This document shows positions 1-8,158 of a DNA stretch of 31,076 nt, piece after piece. A model generated the notes under the pieces. The model saw only the letters and a program-made list of their open reading frames with translations, was not told the origin of the DNA and did no database searches. Every line of letters starts with the position of its first letter. Within the stretch, counting starts at the first letter, position 1. The DNA comes from Lachnospiraceae bacterium. GTDB taxonomy: Bacteria > Bacillota > Clostridia > Lachnospirales > Lachnospiraceae. A program made the position numbers and the translations under genes. Location: NCBI GenBank assembly GCA_900770345.1, contig CAAGKF010000388.1:1-31076 (forward strand). The letters are read 5' to 3'.

Positions 1-1218
1 GCCCTGGTTTTGACCGGGTGTACGCGTTATGAGCCTTCAGGGGAGATGACCCGGGCCTTCAGGACGGAGACGGAAGCGGGCAGCGGAACCGATGGGGAGA
101 ATCCGGCGGACAGGGCGCCGGAGAGCGGGGAAGCAGCGGAGGAAAGCTCCGGCAGTGAAGAAGGGGAGGAGATCGTTCTTTCTTCCTATCCGCAGCGGAC
201 ACCTGTTAAGGTAAAGGGAATCTATGTTTCTGCTTTTGTGGCAGGGACGGAGGAGATGATGGACCGGATCATTGAGCAGATTGATGAAACGGAGCTGAAT
301 TCAGTGGTCATCGATTTTAAGGATGATCAGGGCAGAATCACTTGCCAGGTGGATACACCCTTTATCAATGAGATCAGTGCCTGCCGGATACTGATCAATG
401 ATATGCCGGCGCTGATGAGAAAGCTGAAGGAGCATGATATTTACCCCATTGCCCGGATAGTGGCATTCCGTGACCCTTATCTGGCGGAACAGAAGCCGGA
501 ATGGAGCCTTCACGTGGCAGATGGAAGTATTTACCGGGATAAGCAGGGAGTGGCCTGGGTAAACCCATATAAAAAAGAAGTGTGGGAGTATCTGGTGGAG
601 GTTGGAAAAAAGGCCGGTGAGCTGGGTTTTCGGGAGATCCAGTTTGATTATATCCGTTTTGCTGTGGATAGAACCATGAAAAATGTGGTGTTTGATGAGG
701 CGGATACCCTGGGTCGTGATAAAACCCAGGTGATCGGAGAGTTTATCGAATATGCCTATGAGGAGCTGGCGAGGGAAGGCTTATTTGTTTCGGCGGATGT
801 GTTCGGCACGATCATACGCAGCAGTCAGGATGCGGCCAGTGTAGGCCAGGATTACGGAAAGATGGCAGAGCAGCTGGATTATATATGTCCAATGATCTAT
901 CCCTCCCATTACGGGCCGGGCAGCTTCGGTATCGACAGTCCGGATACGCAGCCCTATGAAACGATTCTCAATGCCCTTCAGGGTTCAGGAGAGCTGCTGG
1001 CAGAGAGCGCTTCAGAGGATGGCAGGCAGGCGGTGGTACGGCCATGGCTTCAGGACTTTACAGCCTCCTATCTGAAAGAGTATATCGATTACGGAGATGA
1101 ACAGGTTCGACAGCAGATTCAGGCAGTGTATGATGCCGGATATGAGGAGTGGATCCTCTGGGACGCGGGAGTCAGCTATCATTACGGAGGGCTTGAGCCG
1201 GGGGAGTCCCGGCAGTGA
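1..1218 (+). CDS. Putative glycoside hydrolase lipoprotein (DUF4015-like), 5' end outside window
   Basis: The reading frame is open from the first base, so the gene starts upstream of the window. The first visible codons read A-L-V-L-T-G-C, a lipobox, with the probable lipidated Cys at bases 19-21. The mature protein would therefore be anchored to the outer face of the membrane. After the Cys comes a low-complexity Glu/Ser/Gly linker to about base 190. A TIM-barrel-like region follows, with GIYVSAF, VVIDFKDDQG, YPIARIVAF, WVNPYKKEVWEY, IQFDYIRF, VSADVFG and CPMIYPSHY. These motifs fit the DUF4015/GHL putative glycosidase family common in Firmicutes. The substrate is unknown; a role in cell-wall or exopolysaccharide processing is inference. 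A TTG at base 10 would give an open frame but lies inside the signal peptide, so it is not a real start. Confidence 0.8.
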   Translation, partial: ALVLTGCTRYEPSGEMTRAFRTETEAGSGTDGENPADRAPESGEAAEESSGSEEGEEIVLSSYPQRTPVKVKGIYVSAFVAGTEEMMDRIIEQIDETELNSVVIDFKDDQGRITCQVDTPFINEISACRILINDMPALMRKLKEHDIYPIARIVAFRDPYLAEQKPEWSLHVADGSIYRDKQGVAWVNPYKKEVWEYLVEVGKKAGELGFREIQFDYIRFAVDRTMKNVVFDEADTLGRDKTQVIGEFIEYAYEELAREGLFVSADVFGTIIRSSQDAASVGQDYGKMAEQLDYICPMIYPSHYGPGSFGIDSPDTQPYETILNALQGSGELLAESASEDGRQAVVRPWLQDFTASYLKEYIDYGDEQVRQQIQAVYDAGYEEWILWDAGVSYHYGGLEPGESRQ

Positions 1219-1264
1219 AGGAAGAGCCGCACAATGAAATGAAAAAGCAGAAAAGAGGCAGTAT

Positions 1265-1813
1265 ATGAGCAGAATACCGGTGCCGGGAGCATTTTACAGG
1301 CATTTTAAAAATAAGCTGTATCAGGTAGTGGCTGTGGCCACTCATTCGGAAACGGGGGAGCAGATGGTGGTGTATCAGGCTCTCTACGGAGATTATAAGG
1401 TATATGTGCGTCCGCTGGATATGTTTATGAGTCCTGTAGACAGGAAAAAATATCCGGATGCGGCTCAGAAGTACCGTTTTGAGCAGGTGTATCCGGGTAC
1501 GTCCATGGATCTGTTTTCCGGGGCGGAGGAAGGACTGAGAGAAGAACAGCCGGGACAGCAGCGGGAGGAGCAGGCAGACGCTCCTCTGGAAAGCCGGTGG
1601 CTGGAGTCTTTTCTGGATGCGGACAGTACAGATCAGCAGCTGGCGGTACTGAAAACCATGGAGGGACGCGTGAGTCGGCGTGAGCTGGACTGCATCTGCG
1701 TGGCTCTGGATCTGAAGCCGGAGCCGGAAGAAAAGAGCGCCCTGGAACAGATCGAAGATATCCGCCATTTTCTTCTCCTGAGAAAGAAATATGACGGTTC
1801 TCACCTGAGATAA
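1265..1813 (+). CDS. DUF1653 domain protein
   Basis: A 182-residue protein. The N-terminal about 75 residues (PVPGAFYRHFKNKLYQVV, then VYQALYGDYKVYVRPLDMF) match the DUF1653 family, a small beta-rich domain of unknown function. Usual DUF1653 proteins are about 70-100 residues. This one has an extra C-terminal half that is Glu/Gln-rich and then helical, ending in a segment resembling a short helical bundle (residues about 110-180). The ATG is preceded by a modest AG-rich ribosome site (aaaagaggcag). It sits 46 nt after the lipoprotein gene and 19 nt before uvrC, so probably in one transcript. No catalytic motif is visible. Confidence 0.75.
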   Translation: MSRIPVPGAFYRHFKNKLYQVVAVATHSETGEQMVVYQALYGDYKVYVRPLDMFMSPVDRKKYPDAAQKYRFEQVYPGTSMDLFSGAEEGLREEQPGQQREEQADAPLESRWLESFLDADSTDQQLAVLKTMEGRVSRRELDCICVALDLKPEPEEKSALEQIEDIRHFLLLRKKYDGSHLR

Positions 1814-1832
1814 AGAAAGGACGGCAGAATCA

Positions 1833-3716
1833 TTGTTTGATTTGGAGGAAGAGCTGAAAAAACTCCCGGGCAGTCCGGGAGTTTATCTTATGCATAATGA
1901 CAGGGATGAGATTATCTATATCGGGAAGGCTATAAGCCTGAAGAACCGCGTGCGCCAGTATTTTCAGAGCAGCCGGAATAAGACAGCCAAGATCGAGCAG
2001 ATGGTATCTCGCATCGCCTGGTTTGAATATATTCTGACGGATTCGGAGCTGGAAGCACTGGTTCTGGAGTGCAATCTGATCAAAGAGCACAGGCCCAGGT
2101 ACAATACCATGCTGAAGGATGACAAAAGCTATCCTTATATAAAGGCGACGGTGGGGGAGGATTTTCCCAGGCTCCTGTTTTCCAGAGATATGAAAAAGGA
2201 TGGAAGGAGCCGGTATTTTGGCCCCTACACCAGCGCCGGGGCGGTGAAGGATACCCTGGAGCTGATTCACAAGCTGTACCGGATCCGCACCTGCAGCCGC
2301 AGTCTGCCGAAGGATATCGGAAAGGACAGGCCCTGCCTGAATTATCATATAAAGCAGTGTGACGCTCCATGTCAGGGATATATTTCAAAGGAGGAGTATC
2401 AGAAGTCCTTTGCCCAGGCACTGGATTTTCTGGGAGGACGCTATGAACCTCTTTTGAAATCTCTGGAGGAGAAGATGCTTGCGGCTTCCGAACGGATGGA
2501 TTTTGAAAAGGCTATTGAATATCGTGAGACCCTGAACAGTGTAAAGCAGGTGGCTCAAAAACAAAAAATTACCAGCAGCAGCATGGAGGACCGGGATATT
2601 GTGGCCATGGCCAGGGACGAGAAGGACGCGGTGGTACAGGTGTTTTTTATCCGTGAGGGAAAGCTGATCGGAAGAGATCATTTTCATGTATCCGCTGCTG
2701 TGGCAGAGCAGGAATCGGAAATTCTTGACAGCTTTGTTAAGCAGTTTTACGCAGGGACGCCCTTTATTCCCAGAGAGCTGTGGCTGCAGTATCCGCTGGC
2801 GGATGAGGAGGTGATCAGCCAGTGGCTCACGGCCCGCAGAGGGCAGAAAGTGAAGCTGGTAGTTCCGAAAAAAGGCGAGAAGGAACGGCTGGTGGAACTG
2901 GCGGCCAGAAATGCGGCTCTGGTCCTTTCGCAGGATAAAGAGAGAATCAAGAAGGAAGAACTTCGGACCATCGGCGCCATGAATCAGATCGGCAGTCTTG
3001 TGGGTCTGGAAGGGATACGGCGCATTGAGGCTTTCGATATATCCAATACCAGCGGCGTAGAGTCCGTAGGCTCTATGGTTGTTTATGAGGACGGAAAACC
3101 CAAGAGAAGCGACTACAGGAAATTTAAAATACGGACGGTTCAGGGACCCAATGATTACGCCTCCATGGACGAGGTGCTGACCAGGCGCTTTTCTCACGGT
3201 ATGGACGAGGTCAGGCAGTTAAAGGAAAAGGGCAGCGATATCCGCCTGGGAAGTTTTACCAGGTTCCCGGATCTGATCATGATGGACGGCGGGCGCGGAC
3301 AGGTAAATATTGCTCTGGAGGTGCTTAACCGGTTGGGACTCTCCATCCCGGTCTGCGGCATGGTAAAGGATGACAATCACCGGACCCGGGGACTGTATTA
3401 CAACAATGCGGAGGTACCCATAGACCGCCACAGCGAGGCCTTCCGCCTGATCACCAGAATTCAGGATGAGGCGCATCGTTTTGCCATTGAGTATCACAGA
3501 AGTCTGAGAGGAAAGGACCAGGTAAAGTCGGTCCTGGATGATATTGAGGGTATCGGTCCGGCCCGCAGGAAGGCGCTCATGCGGCAGTTTAAGGATATTG
3601 AGGCCATCCGCAGCGCCGGGGTGGAGGAGCTTTCTGCAGCACCTCAGATGAACCGCCGGGCGGCAGAGGCTGTGTACCGTTTTTTCCATCCCGGGGAGCA
3701 GGGAGAAAATACATGA
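1833..3716 (+). CDS. uvrC: UvrABC excinuclease subunit C
   Basis: UvrC makes the two incisions flanking a DNA lesion in nucleotide excision repair, working with UvrB. The domains appear in the expected order. A GIY-YIG nuclease domain comes first (GVYLMHNDRDEIIYIGKA, residues about 16-33), then a cysteine region (CSRSLPKDIGKDRPCLNY, CDAPCQGYIS). A UVR motif that contacts UvrB follows (about 210-240, MDFEKAIEYRETL). The RNase H-like endonuclease domain contains FDISNTSGVESVGSMVVYED and MMDGGRGQVN. A C-terminal helix-hairpin-helix pair ends the protein (DDIEGIGPARRKALM). Its 627 residues are the normal length. The start is a TTG giving MFDLEEELKKLPGSPGVYL, the canonical N-terminus; a ribosome site (aaagaaagga) lies about 11 nt upstream. 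Confidence 0.95.
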   Translation: MFDLEEELKKLPGSPGVYLMHNDRDEIIYIGKAISLKNRVRQYFQSSRNKTAKIEQMVSRIAWFEYILTDSELEALVLECNLIKEHRPRYNTMLKDDKSYPYIKATVGEDFPRLLFSRDMKKDGRSRYFGPYTSAGAVKDTLELIHKLYRIRTCSRSLPKDIGKDRPCLNYHIKQCDAPCQGYISKEEYQKSFAQALDFLGGRYEPLLKSLEEKMLAASERMDFEKAIEYRETLNSVKQVAQKQKITSSSMEDRDIVAMARDEKDAVVQVFFIREGKLIGRDHFHVSAAVAEQESEILDSFVKQFYAGTPFIPRELWLQYPLADEEVISQWLTARRGQKVKLVVPKKGEKERLVELAARNAALVLSQDKERIKKEELRTIGAMNQIGSLVGLEGIRRIEAFDISNTSGVESVGSMVVYEDGKPKRSDYRKFKIRTVQGPNDYASMDEVLTRRFSHGMDEVRQLKEKGSDIRLGSFTRFPDLIMMDGGRGQVNIALEVLNRLGLSIPVCGMVKDDNHRTRGLYYNNAEVPIDRHSEAFRLITRIQDEAHRFAIEYHRSLRGKDQVKSVLDDIEGIGPARRKALMRQFKDIEAIRSAGVEELSAAPQMNRRAAEAVYRFFHPGEQGENT

Positions 3717-3824
3717 CAAGACTATGAAAGTATGATAGTATGATAGAAATGAATACAGGGTTGATTTTCCTGTCGGCTGACAGGAGACAGGAACCCATTA
3801 ATCGGTCAAGGGGGCATAAAAATC

Positions 3825-4751
3825 ATGCATGGAGTTACCATAACAGAGTTGATTCAGAGAATGAAGCTTCGCAATACCACACCGGATATCGACACGGACA
3901 AGATCGTGCTGACTCATCCGGATGTGAATCGTCCGGCACTGCAGCTGACGGGATTTTTTGATCATTTTGACAGAGAGCGCGTACAGATCATCGGATACGT
4001 GGAGCAGGCATATATTAATACCATGGAGAGGGAAGTAAAGCGTCAGATGTATGACAAGCTGACCTCCAGCCAGATTCCATGTCTGGTATTCAGCCGCAGC
4101 CAGGATCCGGATGAAGATCTGCTGGAATTCTGCAACTATTACGGTGTTCCCTGTCTGGTATCAGATAAGACGACCTCTGCGCTGATGGCAGAGGTGATCC
4201 GGTGGCTGAATGTGAAGCTGGCCCCCTGCATCAGCATCCACGGCGTGCTGATCGATGTATTCGGTGAAGGCGTGCTGATCATGGGCGAAAGCGGAATCGG
4301 AAAAAGCGAGGCAGCGTTGGAGCTGATCAAGAGAGGACACCGTCTGGTGACGGATGATGTGGTGGAGATCCGAAGAGTCAGCGACGATACGCTGATCGGA
4401 AACGCGCCTGATATTACCAAACATTTTATCGAGTTAAGAGGCATCGGCATCATAGATGTGAAGGCCCTCTTTGGCGTGGAGAGTGTGAAGGATACCCAGT
4501 CCATCGATATGGTGATCAAGCTGGAGGACTGGAGCAAGGATAAGGAGTATGACCGTCTGGGACTGGAGGATCAGTATACGGAATTCCTGGGGAATAAGAT
4601 CGTTTGTCATACGATCCCGATCCGCCCGGGACGGAATCTTGCTATTATTGTTGAATCTGCGGCAGTCAACTACCGTCAGAAGAAGATGGGCTATAATGCG
4701 GCTCAGGAGCTGTACAACCGTGTGCAGGCCAATCTGGGAAAGGTAAATTAG
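3825..4751 (+). CDS. hprK: HPr kinase/phosphorylase
   Basis: HprK is the bifunctional sensor enzyme of carbon catabolite repression in Firmicutes. It phosphorylates, and dephosphorylates, Ser46 of HPr or Crh according to the energy and fructose-1,6-bisphosphate state. The 308 residues are the usual length. Visible features are the N-terminal regulatory domain, the SIHGVLID segment, the Walker A loop GESGIGKS (residues 154-161), the RLVTDDVVEI strand, and the HprK signature FIELRGIGIIDVKALFG. IPIRPGRNLA near the C-terminus is also typical. A ribosome site (aaggggg) lies 10 nt before the ATG. Its likely substrate, a Crh-like protein, is encoded at 7747, and pfkA, which makes fructose-1,6-bisphosphate, lies at 11743. 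Confidence 0.96.
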   Translation: MHGVTITELIQRMKLRNTTPDIDTDKIVLTHPDVNRPALQLTGFFDHFDRERVQIIGYVEQAYINTMEREVKRQMYDKLTSSQIPCLVFSRSQDPDEDLLEFCNYYGVPCLVSDKTTSALMAEVIRWLNVKLAPCISIHGVLIDVFGEGVLIMGESGIGKSEAALELIKRGHRLVTDDVVEIRRVSDDTLIGNAPDITKHFIELRGIGIIDVKALFGVESVKDTQSIDMVIKLEDWSKDKEYDRLGLEDQYTEFLGNKIVCHTIPIRPGRNLAIIVESAAVNYRQKKMGYNAAQELYNRVQANLGKVN

Positions 4752-4766
4752 TAAGCGAGGAAACAC

Positions 4767-5681
4767 ATGTCTGATTTTAAAGAAATGTTAAAGAGCCTTC
4801 TTGTGTCGGAGAAGAGTATATTTCGTCAGGAAGAGCCCATGAGCATTCACACCACCTTCCGCATCGGAGGCCCCGCGAGATTTTATGCAGGGCCGGGAGA
4901 CAGGGAGGAACTGGCGGCGGTGATCCGCCTGTGCCGGCAGGAAGGAGTTCCCTATGCGGTTCTTGGAAACGGAAGCAATCTGCTGGTCAGCGATAAGGGG
5001 TTTGACGGAGTTGTCATTTCCATGGAAGAGAACTGGGCTTACGCCGAAGCGGAGGGAAGCTGCATACGGGCGGGAGCGGGACTTCTTTTGAGCCGGGCGG
5101 CCCGCATGGCGTTTGAGAGATCCCTTACAGGGCTGGAATTTGCCTCAGGAATTCCGGGCACGGCAGGAGGCGCTCTGGTTATGAATGCGGGAGCTTACGG
5201 TTCAGAGATCAAAGATGTCCTGAAGCATGCCGTGGTGATGACGCCGGAGGGCGGTATCCTTACGTTAAACGGAGAAGAACTGAAGCTGGGTTACCGGACC
5301 AGCTGCATTCCCGACAGGGAATATGTGGTCCTGGAGGCTGTGTTTGAGCTGAAGCAGGGAGAAAAGGAAGCGATCGGTGAAAGGATGAAGGAACTGGCAC
5401 AAAAGCGCCGGGAGAAGCAGCCCCTGGAATATCCCAGCGCCGGCAGTACTTTTAAGCGGCCGGAAGGCTGTTTTGCCGGCAAGCTGATTCAGGACGCAGG
5501 TTTAAGGGGCTTTCAGACGGGAGGCGCTCAGGTGTCGGAAAAGCACTGCGGTTTTGTGATCAACCGGGGCGGCGCTACGGCAGAGGATGTGATAAAACTG
5601 TGCCTTCATGTGAAGGAACAGGTTAAGCTACAGTTCGGCGTGGAGCTTGAGATGGAAGTGAAACGTCTGGGAGAATTCTAA
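4767..5681 (+). CDS. murB: UDP-N-acetylenolpyruvoylglucosamine reductase
   Basis: MurB is a cytoplasmic flavoenzyme that reduces UDP-GlcNAc-enolpyruvate to UDP-MurNAc in peptidoglycan precursor synthesis. FAD-binding motifs are clear: TTFRIGGPARFYAGPG near residue 30, LGNGSNLLVSD near 70, and GIPGTAGGALVMNAGAYG near 130. The catalytic-Ser segment YPSAGSTFKRP is present near 225, and the C-terminal part has GFVINRGGATAEDV. The 304-residue length and the short substrate loop fit type II MurB of Firmicutes. The gene starts 15 nt after hprK, so the two are probably co-transcribed. The hprK-murB-rapZ-whiA order is recurrent in Clostridia. Confidence 0.95.
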   Translation: MSDFKEMLKSLLVSEKSIFRQEEPMSIHTTFRIGGPARFYAGPGDREELAAVIRLCRQEGVPYAVLGNGSNLLVSDKGFDGVVISMEENWAYAEAEGSCIRAGAGLLLSRAARMAFERSLTGLEFASGIPGTAGGALVMNAGAYGSEIKDVLKHAVVMTPEGGILTLNGEELKLGYRTSCIPDREYVVLEAVFELKQGEKEAIGERMKELAQKRREKQPLEYPSAGSTFKRPEGCFAGKLIQDAGLRGFQTGGAQVSEKHCGFVINRGGATAEDVIKLCLHVKEQVKLQFGVELEMEVKRLGEF

Positions 5682-5759
5682 AACAGCTGCAAAGCGGCCC
5701 GGAAACAGCGGAAGGCTGGGAAAAGGCGGCTGCAGCCGATTACTTACAGAGGTGGACAG

Positions 5760-6629
5760 ATGAGGCTTGTTATTGTAACCGGAATGTCAGGAGCAGGCAA
5801 GACCATAGCACTGAAGATGCTGGAGGATCTGGGATTTTACTGCGTGGATAATCTTCCTATTTCTCTGGTGGATAAGTTTGTACAGCTGGTTTCCGGAGGC
5901 AGTGAGATCACGCAGGCGGCTCTGGGGATCGATATCCGCAGCGGCGAGGAGATCGGGCAGTTAGACGATATTTTGAAAAGCTGGCGTCAGCAGAAGATGG
6001 ATTTTCAGGTACTTTTTCTGGATGCCAACGATACAGTGCTTATCAAGCGCTACAAGGAGACCAGGCGCAGTCATCCGCTGGCGGGGACGGGACGTCTGGA
6101 CAAGGGAATCGAAAAGGAACGGGACAAGCTGGCATTTTTAAAGAGAGATGCGGATTTCATCATTGATACCAGCATGCTCCTGACAAGAGAACTGCGCCAG
6201 GAGCTGGAGCGGATTTTTGTGAAAGATGAAGAATTCTGCAACATGTTTGTGACCGTACTGTCCTTCGGCTTTAAATACGGTATACCGGAAGATGCGGATC
6301 TTGTTTTTGATGTGCGATTCCTGCCAAATCCCTATTATGTGGAAGAGCTGCGTCCTCTCACAGGGGAGGACCAGGTGATCCGCGATTACGTGATGCAGGG
6401 AGGTACCGGAAAGCAGTTCATGGAAAAGCTCTGTGATATGATCGAATTTCTCCTGCCCAATTATATCAATGAAGGGAAGAATCAGCTGGTCATTGCTGTG
6501 GGCTGTACGGGAGGCAAGCATCGTTCCGTGACCGTTGCCAGGGGTCTGTACGAGCATTTGAAGAGTCTCGGAGATTACGGGATCAAGATCGAGCACAGAG
6601 ATATTGAGAAGGACAGCAGAAGAAAATAG
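5760..6629 (+). CDS. rapZ: RNase adapter / nucleotide-binding protein RapZ (YvcJ)
   Basis: A P-loop protein of 289 residues. In Enterobacteria RapZ guides RNase E to GlmZ; the Bacillus homologue YvcJ binds and hydrolyses nucleotides and affects competence. The Walker A loop GMSGAGKT lies at residues 8-15. Other family motifs are DLGFYCVDNLP, LFLDANDTVLIKRYKETRRSHPL, and the strongly conserved C-terminal GCTGGKHRSVTVA. The ATG follows an aggtgg ribosome site. It lies 78 nt after murB and 19 nt before the whiA start. In many Firmicutes the yvcK/mgfK gene sits between rapZ and whiA; here it does not. Confidence 0.95.
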   Translation: MRLVIVTGMSGAGKTIALKMLEDLGFYCVDNLPISLVDKFVQLVSGGSEITQAALGIDIRSGEEIGQLDDILKSWRQQKMDFQVLFLDANDTVLIKRYKETRRSHPLAGTGRLDKGIEKERDKLAFLKRDADFIIDTSMLLTRELRQELERIFVKDEEFCNMFVTVLSFGFKYGIPEDADLVFDVRFLPNPYYVEELRPLTGEDQVIRDYVMQGGTGKQFMEKLCDMIEFLLPNYINEGKNQLVIAVGCTGGKHRSVTVARGLYEHLKSLGDYGIKIEHRDIEKDSRRK

Positions 6630-6648
6630 GAAAGTGATGGAGGCTGAA

Positions 6649-7608
6649 ATGTCATTTTCATCCAGAGTAAAAGAGGAGCTTTCCAGGCAGATCCCCGGGG
6701 CGCGTCACTGCCGGATAGCGGAGACAGCTGCCATCCTGAGCCTGTGCGGCAAAGTGAAAATATCGGCGTCTGACCGCTTTTCCATCGAAATTCATACGGA
6801 AAATGTGGCAGTTGCAAGAAAATACTTTACATTATTGAAAAAAACATTTAATATAAATACTGATGTTTCAATCCGTCAGGGCGGGAAGCTCTCGCGGAGC
6901 AGGACATATATTGTAGCAGTCAGAGATCATGAAGATGCCCTCAGGGTGCTGCAGGCAGTGAAGCTGATCAATGCGCAGGGAGAAGTGGGGGAGAATTTTT
7001 CTCTTATGAGCAATGTCATTGTACAGAATGCCTGCTGCAGGCGTGCGTTTATACGCGGTGCGTTTCTCGCTGCCGGATCTATTACCGATCCGGAGAAGAA
7101 TTACCATTTCGAGATCGCCTGCGCCGCGATGGCGAAGGCCAGGCAGCTTCAGGGGATCATGGCAGCCTTCGGAATAGACGCCAAGATCGTACTTCGCAAG
7201 AAATACTATGTGGTGTATGTGAAGGAAGGCAGTCAGATTGTGGACATCCTAAATGTGATGGAAGCACCGGTGGCGCTTATGGAGCTGGAGAATATCCGTA
7301 TTTTAAAGGAGATGCGAGGCAACGTAAACCGCCAAGTCAATTGCGAGACTGCGAACATCAATAAGACCGTTTCGGCAGCAGTAAAGCAGACAGAGGATAT
7401 CCGTTATATCCGCGATACCATAGGTCTGGAGTCATTGCCTGAGAACCTTCAGGAAATGGCGAGAGTGCGTCTGGAGCGGCCGGAGGCGACTTTAAAAGAG
7501 CTTGGGGAGGCTCTGGATCCGCCGGTGGGAAAATCAGGCGTAAACCACAGGCTGAGAAAGTTGAGCCTTATGGCAGAGGATCTGCGCCAGCAGTCCCCTG
7601 GCAAGTAA
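6649..7608 (+). CDS. whiA: DNA-binding protein WhiA
   Basis: WhiA has a degenerate LAGLIDADG homing-endonuclease fold fused to a C-terminal helix-turn-helix. In Actinobacteria it controls sporulation septation; in Bacillus it affects cell division and chromosome segregation. Visible parts are the N-terminal MSFSSRVKEEL, the LAGLIDADG-like segments (CCRRAFIRGAFLAAGS, KNYHFEIAC), and the C-terminal helix-turn-helix (TLKELGEALDPPVGKSGVNH, RLRKL). The chosen ATG gives the canonical MSFS start, a good ribosome site (gatggagg) and 319 residues. The upstream in-frame start at 6604 would overlap rapZ and lacks a ribosome site. Confidence 0.95.
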   Translation: MSFSSRVKEELSRQIPGARHCRIAETAAILSLCGKVKISASDRFSIEIHTENVAVARKYFTLLKKTFNINTDVSIRQGGKLSRSRTYIVAVRDHEDALRVLQAVKLINAQGEVGENFSLMSNVIVQNACCRRAFIRGAFLAAGSITDPEKNYHFEIACAAMAKARQLQGIMAAFGIDAKIVLRKKYYVVYVKEGSQIVDILNVMEAPVALMELENIRILKEMRGNVNRQVNCETANINKTVSAAVKQTEDIRYIRDTIGLESLPENLQEMARVRLERPEATLKELGEALDPPVGKSGVNHRLRKLSLMAEDLRQQSPGK

Positions 7609-7746
7609 ATGTACCAAATGCAGTTTCTTGACCGGCAGAAGCTGTTTGCCTGGAATGGGCTTGTGCCGGCAGCCGCGTACTTTTCGCGGGCAGCGGAATG
7701 GAGGCTTTTTGAAGCGGTACCATTCAGAGTAATGAGGAGGATAATT

Positions 7747-8001
7747 ATGTTAAAAAAAATGATTAAGGTTGAGTTATCATCCGGACTTGAGGCCAGACCG
7801 GCGGCTATGCTTGTGCAGGTAGCAAGCCAGTATGACAGTAAAATCTATCTGGAAGCAGATGCGAAGCGTGTAAACGCCAAAAGCATAATGGGAATGATGA
7901 CTCTGGGCCTTGTTACGGGTGAAACCATTACGGTGGAAGCCGACGGAAGCGATGAGGAACAGGCAGTATCTGAGATTGAGAAGTATTTAAAGAATCAGTA
8001 A
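7747..8001 (+). CDS. crh: HPr-family protein with Glu15 (Crh-like)
   Basis: An 84-residue HPr-fold protein. In HPr, His15 takes phosphate from Enzyme I for sugar transport, and Ser46 is phosphorylated by HprK for catabolite repression. Here the segment reads GLEARPAA, so residue 15 is Glu instead of His, while Ser46 is intact in NAKSIMGMM. Loss of the residue-15 phosphoacceptor with retention of Ser46 is what defines Bacillus Crh, which has Gln15. The protein is therefore probably regulatory and not a phosphocarrier. The ATG is chosen because it has an aggagg ribosome site and gives numbering identical to HPr; the frame is open upstream but lacks HPr homology. Its place just after whiA matches the Bacillus whiA-crh order. 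A terminator follows. Confidence 0.85.
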   Translation: MLKKMIKVELSSGLEARPAAMLVQVASQYDSKIYLEADAKRVNAKSIMGMMTLGLVTGETITVEADGSDEEQAVSEIEKYLKNQ

Positions 8002-8038
8002 GACACCGGGATAATCGGATTTCATAGAGTGAAGGATC

Positions 8039-8074
8039 AGAATCAGGCAGTTTCAGGCTGCCTGATTCTTTTTC
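8039..8074 (+). terminator. Rho-independent terminator after crh-like gene
   Basis: A near-perfect stem (aatcaggcag with ctgcctgatt, extended by G-C at the base) with a 7-nt loop is followed by tctttttctttt. It closes the uvrC-to-crh transcription group before dnaE. Confidence 0.9.
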
Positions 8075-8158
8075 TTTTCATTTAAATGGGTTTATGTTAA
8101 ACTTGTACCATATGAGATTGCAGAAAAAGGAATCACAGGATAAGGAGATTGAAGGTTT

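Noticed and set aside
1172..1804. Long minus-strand reading frame opposite the DUF1653 gene
   Set aside because: It mirrors the coding frame on the + strand, has no ribosome site and no recognisable motif. The same holds for other long antisense frames over uvrC, dnaE, pfkA, dusB and lysS.
7609..7746. N-terminal extension of the HPr-like gene
   Set aside because: The frame is open from after the whiA stop, but HPr homology and a strong ribosome site begin at 7747, and numbering from there places Glu15 and Ser46 exactly.
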